Of a DNA stretch of 64,000 nt, positions 1 through 13,114 are shown one piece after another. The notes below the pieces were generated by a model. That model had not been told where the DNA came from. It did not search any database and was given only the letters and a program-made list of their open reading frames with translations. This DNA comes from Batkoa obscura (taxonomy: Eukaryota > Entomophthoromycota > Entomophthoromycetes > Entomophthorales > Batkoaceae), in assembly GCA_030770535.1 (NCBI GenBank), contig JASVEC010000079.1:19346-83345 (forward strand). The letters are read 5' to 3'. Position numbers and translations under genes: made by a program. Each line of letters begins with the position of its first letter. Position 1 is the stretch's first letter.

Positions 1-1288
1 TAACGCCTACGCAATGTAAATATTAGTCTTTTTGTATTCTCTAAGTATAGTCTACGTTGTAATAATACAAGGCTATTTGATATTGATATTTTATTAATTA
101 TGAGTAACAATAAATGAGTGTCATATTTAGATGTTCAAGTAGTATTAGCTACTATCTTGTTTTAATTAGCTTGGCTATTTTATCAATTTAAATTTAGGCT
201 CATTCTTGTTTATATATTTTTTATATTTATGAAAGGTAAGAAACTCAAAATATTTTGTTTGTAAGTATAAAATATAAGATAAAAATGAGAACAAGATAAA
301 ATAGTAAGTGGTTATGTTAGAAATGTGGAAATATTATTCAACCATATTAAGATTGGCAAGAATTCAAATTTCAGAGTAACGTCTCTTGACTTCAACAGTA
401 TATGGGGATGTATTTTTGTGTTTAAGAATTTTACTAACAAATTTTCTGCTTAAATAGTGCTTAAAAAATGGAAAAAACAATGAAGTTAAAAAAAACACTC
501 CCGTATGTTTAGAAGGTAAGTATCCTAATTTGTAATGCTAAATCTAGACGTGAAGTATTCAAGCTAAAATAGAGGATAATAATGAATTATTAGCAGTCAA
601 TTTTTATAATAAGATACTTATATATGATTAAATAACTCTTACTTGTTTCCTTGTTTCTCTCCAGCTTATCTGGAACTTTCAAGTATAAATCTTAACTTTT
701 ATACATGAAAGATCGTTTTTATTAGTTCATCTTTATGGATGAATTGTCTCGGATATGCCGCCAGATCTTTATTGACTAAATCATTTGCTCTCTTTATCCC
801 CTCTTATATTTAAAATGAATGATAGTGTTACGAAAAGAATTATTTACAATTGGTGCCGTTTTAAATTTTAGAAACTAATTAACCAACACGACTACTAAAT
901 TTCAAATGTGCGCTAGCAAACTATGAATTATATAACCAACTATTTGTAATATCATACTTACTTGAAACTTATTGATTTTGTTTTTATTTTAGAATGAACA
1001 GTTAGCTACCATATATCCAGACTTGAATAATGTACTAGTTAACTAATTTTTAAATTTAAAAAAATAGCAAAAAAGGACAATTGATAAAAAAATATCTGTT
1101 TATATTGTATATGTACTATTCTCTATTAAAGTGAGTAGATGAATGGTATTTTTCTAGGTTTATAAAAAATTCTACCTTTATTAAACAATTTTTCCTGATA
1201 TTATGATTTTAAAGCAATGGAGAGTAATATTGTATATGTTAAAATGTAATTCTTAATAAATATGGTTTATTACTCATACATCATCATG
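1..1288. other. AT-rich spacer downstream of ABC copy 1
   Basis: I see no gene here. The only recognisable item is one foldback MITE at 404-502. The rest is AT-rich sequence with stops in all frames. Confidence 0.6.
404..502 (+). mobile_element. Foldback MITE, copy 1
   Basis: Starts GGGGATGTATTTTTGTG and ends CACTCCC, with flanks ATAT (left) and GTAT (right), consistent with a slightly decayed 4-bp target duplication. Same family as the other ~98-bp copies listed below. Confidence 0.85.
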
Positions 1289-4074
1289 CTAATGGTTATT
1301 CCAAAGCTTATAGTACTCCCCTTTAAGCTTTAAAAGATCGTCATGTGTGCCTCGTTCATGGATTTTACCATCCTTCAAACTAGATCCTATTTTAGTCATG
1401 CTTATCAAATTAAAGTAATTTAGTTACCATATAATACAATCAGCATGTTTTATGGTTGTCAGTCTATGTGCAATAATGACCATAGTTTTCTTTTCTCTTG
1501 AGAGATTCTTTAAAGCTTTTTGCAAAAGGTTCTCTGTGATACTAAAATAATAAGGTTAACTAAGAAATTAAAGATCTTATGTTAGTTACTTATCCAATGA
1601 TGAAGTAGCTTCATCAAGTATAATAACTGGTGAATTTTTTAAAAATACTCGGGCTAATAAAAGTCAATTACTATAATTTAAGGTAACAAAAATATAATAC
1701 CTAATGCTATTCTTTGCATTTCACCTCCAGAAAGGGTTAAACCTGATCCTCCAACTTTTGTGTCATAACCATCAGGTTGATTTATGATCATTTCATGAAT
1801 TTGTGCCTTTTTAGCTGCCTCGATCATCTCCTCATCACTAGCATTTGGATTCCCATATTTTATATTATATTTAAATGAGTTGTTAAATAATGAGAGCGAC
1901 TTTTGGTATAGATTAGCAAACTTTGAATTGAAATGGTAAATTTTAAACTACCTGAGGAACAATACTAAAAAAAGATCTTACTACCCTTTCATCAAGAGTT
2001 TTAATGCTTTCACCATTAACCAAGATATCTCCTGATGTTGGATGATAAAATTTACTCAATAATTTAACTAAAGTTGATTTTCCGTTTCCAGAGTTACCAA
2101 CAATTGCTAAAGTTTTCCCTTTACTTACTTTTAAACTAATATCCTTTATAAGCAATGGTTTATCTTCATAACTGAAAGAAACATTCCCTATTAATCTAAT
2201 TAATTTACTAAAAATAGTATGCAGGTATACTTACTAAATTCAATGGGATGGTTACTAATAACATCAATGTATTTAGGATCATCTTCAAGTTTAAAGGTAA
2301 CTGGTAAGTCGGTGATGTCCAGTAGTTCCTTAGAGCTAGAGATTGCGTCTGATAAGTTGGAAAAAAGATGACGGAAATTGTATATCTAATTAAAGGATGA
2401 TTTAATATTGATCATTTATTTTAATGTTATCGTTACCCCATAAAAAATATCATCAAAAAAAGATGCAAAATAAACAAAATCACTTGGCTTTCCGTTCCCA
2501 TTATAAATTTTAAAAGCACAAATAGATCCACAAATTGCAAAGCATATATTCTTTAAAATATCTAATACTAATTCTTTCGTTGAATATGAATAAAAATTAG
2601 ATCTCTCATTGCATCTTTTTCTCAATGATTCTTGATAACGTTTAGACTCTCTCTTTTCACCTACGAAAAATTTAACAATATCAAATCCTCTTATATTATC
2701 ATTAATTATATCCTCCAAATTATCTTCTTCAGTTTTGAAATCATCTGTATCTTCCCTAATCAATTTTAGTAACTCTAATTACATTTTGTATGACACTACC
2801 TATTGTTTGAATAAAACGTATCGATTCCCATATATATAATAGTGGAAAAAATAAATATTAAAGTAGAAACTAAGCCAAATGCATCATGGTAAACACGAAT
2901 AGAAATAAAATAGTCAATAATATCTAAATTGCAAATAATAACTGTATTATAAAATACGTCTTTTAATTCCCTAGCAATTGAGTCCTACTTAAGTTTTAAA
3001 TAAATAAAACAAAATAAAGATATTATATTACTATTGAATGAAGCAATTTGGAGTGATTATTTTTAACACGATGATTATATGGAAGACAAATGACTTTGTC
3101 AAATATCATAGTTGATATTGAGATTTCAATCTCTCTGTTGACTTTTTCAAAATATTTATTTTGGATGGTATAAAATATGTTCATCTAAAACTTAATTATT
3201 GTTTATATATCAGCTATATAATATTTACTTCATCAGCATATTTAAATAAAAAATAAGGTATAAAGGTATAAAGATAATCATTCCAGAAAGTAGTTTTTGC
3301 ATCTGAAAATATGAGTTAAAAATTCTATTATAAAATAAATTCTCTTACTTTCATCAGAGAGCTTTAATTCTACCAAATCAATCGCTCTTTTCAAATAGAC
3401 TGGGGTATAGAAATTAGCTATTCTTCCAAGAACAATAGCTGTTGTAGCTATACCAACCTCAAATATATATTTTTTATTGATGAGGGATATATAAAAGGGT
3501 AGAATTAACTTGAAAGCTTTACAAAGGCTCCTAATAGTACCTTTAAGCTTATTGATATAATTACAAATAATATCTTTGTATAAATTAGAAATTATACATA
3601 TATAACTTGAGCATTTAAGTAATAAAATTACTACTATATAATAGCTAGTCATATTATTAGCTAAAGTAGTAGTTAGTATTTATAACAATTTACAAATTAG
3701 TCGAAATTACCATAGTATCCACTTATACAATCTACTGCTGTGTTAACTATATCAACACTATACAATGGTATTAAAACATAATTGAAAGATAATTTGAAAT
3801 TAAAATAATTCAAAGCATTTACTATCAAAAATATGGAGCAAAGGATATATCTCAAATTACTATTATAACTATTGGAAAGTTTAAAATAATGCAAAATAAT
3901 TTCTTCAATGATATGAAATATGAGAAGGCATTTACTTAAGATATTTGATAATATCTCATTAATATTGTAATAGTTTGAATATTTTAGGTCGTGATTGATA
4001 CGTTTTCTTATATTAATATAACTAGAACTAATAATGTAAAATATTGGTGTTAAAACTATACTAATTATAAACAT
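1289..4074 (-). CDS. HMT1/ABCB6-like half-size ABC transporter, copy 1
   Basis: Mirror image of the gene at 26182-28973; paired positions sum to 30256 without an indel. Twelve exons and eleven introns of 44-52 nt give 753 residues. The N-terminal third is hydrophobic, like the extra membrane domain of HMT1/ABCB6 proteins. Next come one ABC membrane domain (motif VNREIEIS, typical of this branch) and one nucleotide-binding domain with Walker A GNSGNGKST, signature LTLSGGEMQR, Walker B VIILDEATSSLD and H-loop AHRLT. Fungal HMT1 relatives move glutathione or phytochelatin-metal complexes into the vacuole; that role here is inference from the family. This copy ends WNNH-stop, while copy 2 ends WSNHKK-stop. 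No disabling change is visible. Start chosen at the first ATG of the open first exon. Confidence 0.85.
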
Positions 4075-4130
4075 ATACAGTTTATAATGAATTTATCTTT
4101 CTACACCTTGCCTATTTATATTTTTAATTT
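1292..4130 (-). repeat. Left arm of a 2.84-kb inverted repeat
   Basis: Reverse complement of 26126-28964 with no length difference. Over the parts compared base by base I found only about three mismatches (one at 1299, two near 1880, the latter synonymous). The arm covers the ABC gene with all its introns and stops about 55 bp 5' of its ATG and at its stop codon. Confidence 0.9.
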
Positions 4131-4885
4131 TTTGTTTACTTTACGCAGTCTATTATTTTTGGAACAAGTTCTCAGTTTTTTACTTGGCATATTTATTATA
4201 ATATACCCCACCTTTTGAATTTACAATTTTATTTAAAAAATATGGTTATCTGGTTCTTATAATAACATATAAAACTACGCATGATATAATATATATATTA
4301 AAATCACATAACACAATACATATTTTGACATAATAGCTATTTACGTCAATGCCATATACTACTTATAAATCACATCATGATTTGGCCAATGTATTAGGTT
4401 TTTGGTAATTCAAAATTTAAAATTTCTAAGAAAAGATTTGTGTTTTTCTATAAATGTTGGTAGATTAAAAAATAATTTATCTAAATATAAATTAATCAAA
4501 TATTAGTTAATGACAGCTATAATAATATACAAATTTATATTCTAAATCAGTACAGAATATTAACAAAACAGTTTTTAAACATCCACTTTTTAAATTTGAA
4601 TCGAATAAAATTAGACCAAAGGGATAATACCTATAAATCAATTTATAAAAATCTAAAAATTATTAAAAATAAGACCAATTTTTTTCATTATCGCAATTAT
4701 ATATCCACCCATTTATAAACCTCTGTTTCCTAAATAATTTAAAATTAAATTAAAATCAACTTAAAGATCAAATATAAAATATTTTAATTGTTAGTTTTAC
4801 TGATACTTAGGATATTGGAGCGAAAGATTTAGAGCCAATTACTATCTAACAAATAATGTAAGTTTATATTATTATTTATGTTTGC
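4075..4885. other. ABC copy 1 promoter side and spacer
   Basis: Up to 4130 this belongs to the inverted-repeat arm. From about 4131 to 4270 it still aligns in order and spacing with 25990-26125, but with many differences (shared blocks such as actgcgtaaag, aaatatgc and attataagaac). Beyond that no similarity or gene is evident. Confidence 0.6.
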
Positions 4886-6814
4886 TCAAGCTTCAGGAAA
4901 TCGAGAATAGTATATCTTCTCTGTGAGATACTTAGCAACCACTTGGCGTCCACCAAACCAACGACCATGTAAACCTTGAATGGCTCTTTGTGCTCCAGAA
5001 GTTGAATCGAATTTTATATAGATGTTGCCCTATAGATTGGTATTAAAGCAGTTTTAAATACTATTTTCAAACTTTGTTACCTTTGATTTTCCATCTAAAG
5101 AAATATGACGGATTCTGCCAAATTTGTTACATTCATCTTCAACTTCCTCTTCAAGTTCGGTTTCCCAATTCGGTTCAGTTTCACTAAAAGACGACATAAA
5201 ATTACATAAGTATGTAAAGTAAATATAACTTACGTTTCTGGATCAAACATATTCTCTAACAAGATATAGCGAGAGATAGAAGGCGAGCTTGAGGATCTAT
5301 TAAAGTGAATTAGTCAACGACAAAAATGAACTATGTTAGTTACTTTTCACCCTCAACCACAATATCATCTTGTCTAGCTAATTTTTTCATAAGTTCAGTA
5401 CGTGAATGAGAATTTAATGCTAATCCAGAATCTATATAAAATTAAAAATGTTATCAGCTTATCAAAGTAAAATATTACCAGCTTCATCAAGGCTAAATCC
5501 AGCATTATTCCCTTTATCTGAAACTAGCCCAACTTTAATCTATAAATGTTTATTTAAAGCTATAATTAATTTAGAAATTAAACTTACTGGTCTTCCACCA
5601 AGCTCAAATCCATTCATCTGAGCTAAAGCTGTCCTAGCATCTTCCATCCTTCTATATCTATAAATAAATTAGATATGATACCTCAATTTAATAACTATTT
5701 ACTGAATAAAGGCATAGCCCCTTCCGCGCCCAGTAGCTATATCAGTAGGAAGCTCTATAAAATCAATAGGACCAAATGGATCAAAGAGCTGCTTTAAATC
5801 TTCTCTAGTAAGGTTAGGCTGAAGGTTTCCTACATATAATCTATGGTATGGCACTGATGAGGAGCTATTTGCATTATATACAGTATTAGCCTCAGCATAT
5901 CGATTTTTTTCAGCTTCTGAAGCCTGAACAATAATAGGAATACCTAACAATTTTTGTCCAGAAAGTGCAATTGCTGGATCCACCGATGATACCGTGTAAA
6001 ACTCAACATATCCCACTCTAATTAAATGTTCAGTATTCTGTATTATGTACAATTGTAAAAAAAATTACCCTTTAGATCTTCTAGAATTTCTATCTGAAAC
6101 AATGCGTGCATCTCTTACCTTTCCAACTTGTGAAAAAAATTCTTTTAGTTCTCTGCTGGTAAGTCTGGCTGCTAACTGAGTACAAAATACAGTACGCTGG
6201 TCGCGATCATGTTCATCAACGATTGGTGATGGTGATCTAGTTGTTTTTTTAAAAATTCTACCTTTGTATATAAAAATATATTCATACCTTGGCTTTACTG
6301 GAGATCTTGGACGACGTGACTCTCTATATCTATCATCTCGATCATCTCTCCTTCTTTCTCGTGATCTTTCTCTTCTATGTCTTCTTTCTCTAGAAGGAGA
6401 ACGGCGAGACCTATGGCTTCTTCTTTCTCTTGATCTAGAACGATGTCTAGAAGAACGATGAGTATGTGAACGAGAGTCACTACGATGTCTAATAATTTTA
6501 TTAGAATTTAATAAAATTACTATTAAGAAATTGTACCTGCTACTAGATTCTCTATCTTTATCTTTGCTTCTTTCTTTGTCTTTACTCCTGTGCCTTTCTT
6601 TATCTTCTCCCTTAGGCTCTTCTTTTTCACTTTCTTTAGCTACTTCCGGTTTTTTATCCTTTGTAGCGTCGTCAGTATTTTCTACAACCATATTCGAGTT
6701 GGAAGCTTTATCATTCTAATAAAGATAGATTAACAGCTAGCTTTTGAATCCAAAAAACAACCCTACCTTATATGGTGCTTCTAACCAACTTTCAAGATCT
6801 AAATCGTCAGCCAT
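4886..6814 (-). CDS. RBM39: RBM39/CAPER-type SR splicing factor
   Basis: Begins [16 protein letters not shown], close to the start of human RBM39. A long Arg/Ser-Arg/Glu rich stretch follows (about 6290-6690). RRM1 contains [20 protein letters not shown], and the segment [11 protein letters not shown] is nearly identical to metazoan RBM39. RRM2 starts [16 protein letters not shown]. The C-terminal U2AF-homology RRM includes ENMFDPET and ends [15 protein letters not shown]. The family couples transcription with 3' splice-site recognition in the nucleus and contacts SF3B1 through the C-terminal motif. At least eight short introns are present; the start ATG lies in a short first exon. Stop at 4886. 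The domain order makes the call firm; internal exon borders were only partly traced. Confidence 0.92.
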
Positions 6815-7628
6815 TGTAAAAAATTTATTAATGTAAACTACTAATAAGTTTAACCTGTTTGAAAATAAATCAAAAAATAAAATTACAAAATCTTGCTTTC
6901 TTTATCCTTTTTTTTCTAATATACTTGATTTGATTGGTTGCTTTTTTCCTTCTGCTTTTTCACCCTATTTTTTCAATAGCAAGTAAATAATGGTTTTTAA
7001 TAATTAGGCTACTGCTACTGTATTCCCTAGCTAAACCAGTAGCTTAATAATTGAAAGAGTGAGAATAAAAGTTATTCATTATTCTATCAATACCTTCTAT
7101 ACAAGTAAAGTTATTGATGAAAGCTTATTTTTAAAAGTTATTTTTGCAAACAAAGTTTGATTAGGACTTAAATTTTTGCAATCAAATTAACAAAATTGTA
7201 GCAAAAAAAGCAATTCTTGAATTGGGTTTGATTAATAAATTTTTTTAAATCAAATCAATTATAAAAATGTCTTTATCAAAAAGAATAAGCAAAGTAAAAT
7301 TTAGTCATTATCATAATCAAGAAATAATCACTTCACTAAAATTATAATATAAAAATTCTAAAAATAGATAACTAAAAATAGTCTATTCATAGAACTACCT
7401 TTTTATATATTGCATATTATACCTATATCAAGTAAAACAATTACCTATGTTAAAGAAACCTAAAGTAATTACACTGGTTCTAAGATCAACTTAAGAAGAC
7501 TAAAACTCTATTGGCACAAGCCTAATAAAATATGAAAAAACATGAGAAAAACATAGTAAAGTCCTTGATTGTATAGCGATAAAAATAATTGTAGATATAC
7601 AAAAAATTCTTTATTATCTAGAAAAATC
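6815..7628. other. Spacer, no gene seen
   Basis: About 0.8 kb of AT-rich sequence between the RBM39-like start and the 3' end of the four-helix protein gene. It presumably holds the RBM39 promoter. No repeat or open frame of note. Confidence 0.5.
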
Positions 7629-8309
7629 TTAAAAATTTAATGCCTGTCTTTCCCACATTTGAGATTCTCTACGTTTAGCTTTAAACCTAAGATACAGTCT
7701 CACGGACGAAGTGAGTAAAATAATTGCTAGTAACCCTTGTAACGCCCCGGAAATAAAACCACAAATAACACTCCAATCACCAGCACTACACATTGGATAA
7801 ATAATATCATAAATAAACTTTGGCATTGGTTGAAGTTGAGCTGGTGGATTTCTTAATGGCATACAAGTAGCTGCCCATAAATCATGTCTAGCCAATTGTC
7901 GTGATTTAGGAATTTGGAATACAGAGGATCCATAAAAACATAAAGCAGAGAATACAATGGCTCCAATGATTTCTACAATTAATGAAGTGGTGCTTATTTT
8001 ACCGGCCAATTTGTTAGAACGTAGATAAGATAACATGACTAAGCATGAAAAGAGACAACTTACACAAGCAACGCCTAATAATACATAACTGGGTGTTAAG
8101 TTAAGAGTGGAAGGAAACAAATTCTGGACTTGAGTGTTGTCATTCGCATCGATAAAAGTGAAAGTAGCATCTTTATACATGTTATAGAATACCAACATAA
8201 TGGATACAGTTGTGACAATAAACATATTACATAATAGATCTAAGGATCGGGACAGTAAACGTCCCCTTCTGATAAATGTTTTTAATCTTAAATCACTAGA
8301 GTTAGCCAT
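7629..8309 (-). CDS. Four-helix membrane protein, unknown function
   Basis: Intronless, 226 residues. Four hydrophobic spans are visible at about residues 27-47, 72-95, 106-128 and 178-205. The N-terminus is short and basic, and the tail is strongly basic (RLYLRFKAKRRES). The loop before the last helix holds two or more cysteines (TCMPL, YPMCSAGD). The layout resembles small fungal tetraspan plasma-membrane proteins (SUR7/MARVEL-like), but I recognise no family signature. GC content is higher than in the flanks and the frame is clean, so I take it as a real gene. Confidence 0.75.
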   Translation of the reverse strand: MANSSDLRLKTFIRRGRLLSRSLDLLCNMFIVTTVSIMLVFYNMYKDATFTFIDANDNTQVQNLFPSTLNLTPSYVLLGVACVSCLFSCLVMLSYLRSNKLAGKISTTSLIVEIIGAIVFSALCFYGSSVFQIPKSRQLARHDLWAATCMPLRNPPAQLQPMPKFIYDIIYPMCSAGDWSVICGFISGALQGLLAIILLTSSVRLYLRFKAKRRESQMWERQALNF

Positions 8310-10967
8310 ATTTTATATTGTTTAATATATTAATTTTAAATAAAATTATGGGCTTGGAAATAGAAAGTGATGTTTATATAATTATTCATTCTAGGTTTTT
8401 TCTCCTCAAATCCATAAATGCTCACCATTTAATTTAGTTTTTAGTTTAAGGATTGAATAATATTTGATTTATTCTGAATTATGCCGTCTTTTGAATCTTT
8501 AAAATATCTTAATATATTAAGTATATAGTTAAGCTGTTGATATTTAGTAAATTTTTAACTATCATTTAATCTAAAGATTATATACATACTATATGAGCCT
8601 ACTTATTACTTTATTTTTAGCTATATTAATATATCGAATATCTTTCATTTTTACAAAAAAACTTTATACAAATCGACTAACTTTATTTTTCCGAAACTAT
8701 AGACTAGAACAGGTGTAATAAATAAAATCTATTTTTAGTTTGCTTAATAAACTCAAAAGTTTAAAAAGTTTATTAATCTATGATTTAGCACATTGACACT
8801 CTAATTTTGAATCTAAGTGTAACATCAACTAAATACTTGAATAAGATTGATAGTTTAGTTATATTGTTTAAATTGATTTACTCTTAGCTGTTTATATAGT
8901 TGATACAAGTTAGATAATAGTCCACGGAGCTTGCTTTGATTTTTATTTAACTTTGAGGTTTCTAAGCTCAAGGGGAAATTAAATACCATAAAAAATAAAT
9001 GTTAAAAAATTGATATCCTTAAATCATTCATTAAAAATTATATGGTAACATTCATTAATAACGTCTTTACTTATTAAAAGAATCAAAAGGTTGCTATTAT
9101 TGAATTAATCACCAACTATTGCTGTCAATATTTTAAAAAATTATTTTGTTAAAAATGATAAGGTTATTGACTACAACAGTAAGTATCTAAAATAATTTCA
9201 TTTCCATAAAGCCCAATATTAATGTTAAAGAAATTATAATTCACATAATCTGGGATGTTTCATTTTAATTAACAGATGAATAAAAGAAAAAACAACTTAA
9301 TAAAAAGAAATAACCCTTGAGTTATTCAAAAGCTAGTCATTTTTACAGCTTGAATACTCTTATTATTTACTTATGCAGTTCTACCTTTCATTTAAGGGTA
9401 AATTTTTAGATATAGATCTTGTTGAAAGTTAAGAGGATTAGGCTTTGAAAGAAACAACTAGAAATAAGAGCCGAAGAGTCTTCAAAAAACTGTACATTTG
9501 AATGTAAATAAAAGTAAGTAGTGGCATTTTAACATAAAGCTTATTTTAAAATTCTGCATGAATTATTTTTTTATAAAAGGCTAAAAAAATATTAACGAAC
9601 ATTTCAAATTTAATTAAAAAATGTCAACTTAAAATTGGATATTTTAAATTTGGCAACATAATTGTCTTTTAAAGTAATAATAGTAATAGCGAGTTAATGA
9701 GTTTATAAGGTTATTTGTTATTATTTTAAAACATTTAGCAATAAAGTTAATTACATAATATTAATATAATCGAAGTGAGCTTTTCGAAAAGATATAATTG
9801 GTTCGAGTGTTTAATATTTATTGTATATAATTTTATCTTAATTCCTTTTTATCCCAACATCTTAACATCTTGAAACAAATAAACTATGAAAAAATTAGCC
9901 TTCAGAATCCCTCCATAAATAGCATAAACTAATCTCAAACAATAACTAACCATCATTAAAATAGAATCTAATCAACCTATTCTTCAATTCTGTTAAACTT
10001 GTTATTTCTCTTATATTATTAATTCAATCCACGTTATCCTCTGGTGACACCTAATCCATCAAGATATCAAATATAGTTGTACTATTCTTGAACCTTAACC
10101 CTTTCCCGCATTTAGAAATTTTCGAGAAACTGGTGATATATTTTTTTAATAATGAGGTTTATTCAACCTTTTGATTATCTTTTACTCTATCATATTTTTT
10201 ATACTTTAACTCAATCTTACTTTATTGGGCTCAAATTAAATTATGAAATCCAAAATTAAGGTTGATACAAGCGTTCCAGCTTATTGAAGCCCCGAGTTGC
10301 GGTAATTTTTAGAGTCAACCGTTTGTTCTATTAATTTTTTTGAAGCCTAATTCATGTTTCGACTTGATTTTGACTTTAATTTTATTCTTAAATAAGTAGT
10401 TAATTAGGTCTCAATAAAGCAGCAGTAGCTGTAATCATTTGTTTTGGACTAAGGAATAAATTGGGATGGTTTTTTTTCATAAGTATCAGCTAAAAAGAAA
10501 AGTTGGGATTACTAATAGTTTGATGTTATTATCTGGTAGTATTAGATTAACTTTATTTGTGAAGTTATAATGTGAGTTAGGGGAAGGTAGTTTCTTGTGT
10601 TGTTATCATTTAAAGAATAGAAGTAAGGGGTTTCCTATGGTATATTTCATCTCACAACAAAGTGAGCCTTAAGAATCTCTTCTGGTTTCTCGGATACTTT
10701 TAATGATTACAGTTATGATTTTTATTGAATAAACTTGTTAAAACGCTGGATTTGGAAATTTTAAAAACAGCGAAATTTAAAGATTTGTAAGAAAAGTGAA
10801 GTTAAACACCAAATCAAATATCAAATAGCTATTTGTGGTAAGTTTGAGTTTTAATAAGTGATATGAAAAGTGTCAAGATGATGAGAATATATAAATAAAG
10901 CATTAAAAGTATTCAAGTAAGAAGATTTAAAAAAATTATCATTTTTGTTATAATAACTTTTGAAACC
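8310..10967. other. 2.7-kb spacer with a degenerate dispersed repeat
   Basis: No open frame of note. It contains one member (10296-10434) of a degenerate repeat also found at 21041-21174, and must hold the promoter of P450-1 at its right end. Confidence 0.5.
10296..10434 (+). repeat. Degenerate dispersed repeat, member 1
   Basis: Aligns by eye along its length with 21041-21174: shared blocks include ttgcg..gatttttag-like sequence on the left, a cttgattt / cctgattt block, ttctca/ttcttaaataag in the middle and aataaagc..tagctgtaa at the right end. Strongly diverged, so old. Family unknown. Confidence 0.45.
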
Positions 10968-12966
10968 ATGTTGACACTCCTCTGTTTATTATTAACTAGC
11001 TATTATTTTTATAAAGTAAAATCATATTTATTAAAGTGTAATCCAACATCAAACTTACTGTGCAATTAGTTATACAATGTCATTTACAACCATCCATTGA
11101 GCAAGATACCTGGTCCAATCTCTCACTTGATCTTCCCGTATATGATGAATATTTATATAATCTTAGGAAGCAGTCATAAGAAAATATTAAGTTTACATGA
11201 AGAGTATGGAAAAGTAGTCCGATTAGGATGGAATAGAGTGTCATTTTCAGATGAAGAGGCAATGAAACAAATTTATTCTACCTATAATTATAAAAAAGAT
11301 AGAATGTATTCAGATTTCGATATTAATGGAGAAAATATATTTACTACTAGGTAACAATATAAGATATAAGGTGTTTTTATGTATAATTACTAATGCTTTT
11401 TTAAGGGATAAATCCATTCATCGAATAAGAGTAATTTTAGAAATTATATTTTTTTGTACTATTAATTAGTTGTTTATTTGTTTATATTAGAAATCCATCA
11501 TTGGTCCAAGTTTTTCCAATCAAAATATATTAGGCTATGAGAATACAATTAAACAATTGATTACTACAATAATAGAGAAAGTGGAAATTAATATTAATCA
11601 AAATCAATCGGTTGATTTAACTAAATATTTTAATTCTTTAACTATGGTGAATATTATATATACTAATGTTAATAGTATTCTTTTATTAATATATTTACTT
11701 TATCATAATAGGACATGATAGGGGAATTATGTTTTGGTAAAAATTTTGATATATTAAAAACTGGACATCATCCCATTTTAAGCTATATTAAAAGTTTATT
11801 GATTTATTCAGCTTTAGTAAGAACACACTTTACATAATAACAATCGCAATACTAAATAGATTAAATTAATGTAGACCATTGTGTTCCCTTTTTTTAAAAA
11901 TTATCAATTAGATGGGGTAAAGAAGTTATATGAAGTAAATACAATTATCAATTTATTATATTATTAATTAAATTAATTATTTTTGTTATATTTTAGTTTA
12001 CCCATCAAGCAATCGAAAACTCAAACCCAAAAAAGAATACAATATTACAAGCTATTATCAATGGAAAAAGTTCAGAAACTAATGAAAAATTAACGAATGA
12101 TGAAATTGTAGAAGAAGCTTTAGCTCAAATGTAATACTATATTACTAATAATATTTAAATTATTTTATATTAACTTAATCCTTTTGCAGTCTTGTAGGTA
12201 CTGATACCACTGCTAATACTTTAAGTTGGTAAGTTTATCTTATATTTTAATGTCATACAATAGCTTAATCCAAACTCTTTCAAAAGGGTATTTTATTTAT
12301 TATTGAAAAACCCGGAATGTATGAAAAAATTAAGGGATGAAATAAAACAACAATTTAATACTATTGAGGATATAAATTACTCTCAATGTAAAGAATCATG
12401 TGTTTATTTGAATGCTGTAATCAATGAAACTTTAAGATTATATCCAGCAGCTGCAGGTGATTTGCCTAGAATGGTACCCAAGGGTGGAAGTACTATCTTA
12501 GATTATTATTTACCAGAAGAGGTAAATTTATTTTGTTTAATACATAAAAATCAAATAAGATCAATATTAATAATGATTGTTTTTAAAATAGACTTCAGTA
12601 GCAGTCAATTTATATGCTTTACATCGATTATCTTCATTTTGGGAGCAATCTGATAAATTTTTACCTGAAAGATGGATTAAAGATGGTAAGCTCCAATCTT
12701 TAAAAAATTATTCGCCTTTTTTAATTGGGCCAAGAGCTTGTATTGGGAGAAAGTAAATTGATTTTTATACATTGTTTATACATCTGAATTAATATTTTTA
12801 TTATAATAATATTAGTTTGGCTTGGTTAGAATTATATCTTACAGTAGCATCCTTACTTTTTAACTTTAATTTCAAATTGGAACAAGAATTGGAAATTAAT
12901 GATAAATTTCATGTTGTTTTGGCCTTGGATACTCCTTTAATTGTTAATGCATCTTTAATAAATTAA
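10968..12966 (+). CDS. Cytochrome P450, 10 introns (P450-1)
   Basis: Eleven exons with introns of 54-70 nt join to 464 residues without a break. An N-terminal membrane anchor (MLTLLCLLLTSYYFYK) leads into NHPLSKIPGP, the proline-rich hinge of fungal P450s. The I-helix motif LVGTDTTANTLSW, ExxR in NETLRLYP, PERW, and the heme loop FLIGPRACIGRNLAW with its ligand cysteine are all present. It should be an ER-anchored monooxygenase using P450 reductase; substrate unknown. The start ATG at 10968 is supported because the first exon is exactly 48 nt and joins in frame to LYNVIYNHPL. The 3' end faces a convergent ceramidase gene 148 bp away. Confidence 0.9.
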
Positions 12967-13114
12967 AATGAAATTATATTAAAATATTGATAGTTTATAT
13001 ACTTTTGTTTATTCGTAAACTTTGATAAAATGATATGATGTGATGACTGAGATTATATTAATATAGCATAATAAAATATATTAATTTGAATTAAACATTA
13101 CTCTTAAACTTCAG

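Noticed and set aside
6264-6719. Plus-strand Leu/Ser-rich frames opposite the splicing factor
   Set aside because: They are the complement of the Arg/Ser codon run of the RBM39-like gene.
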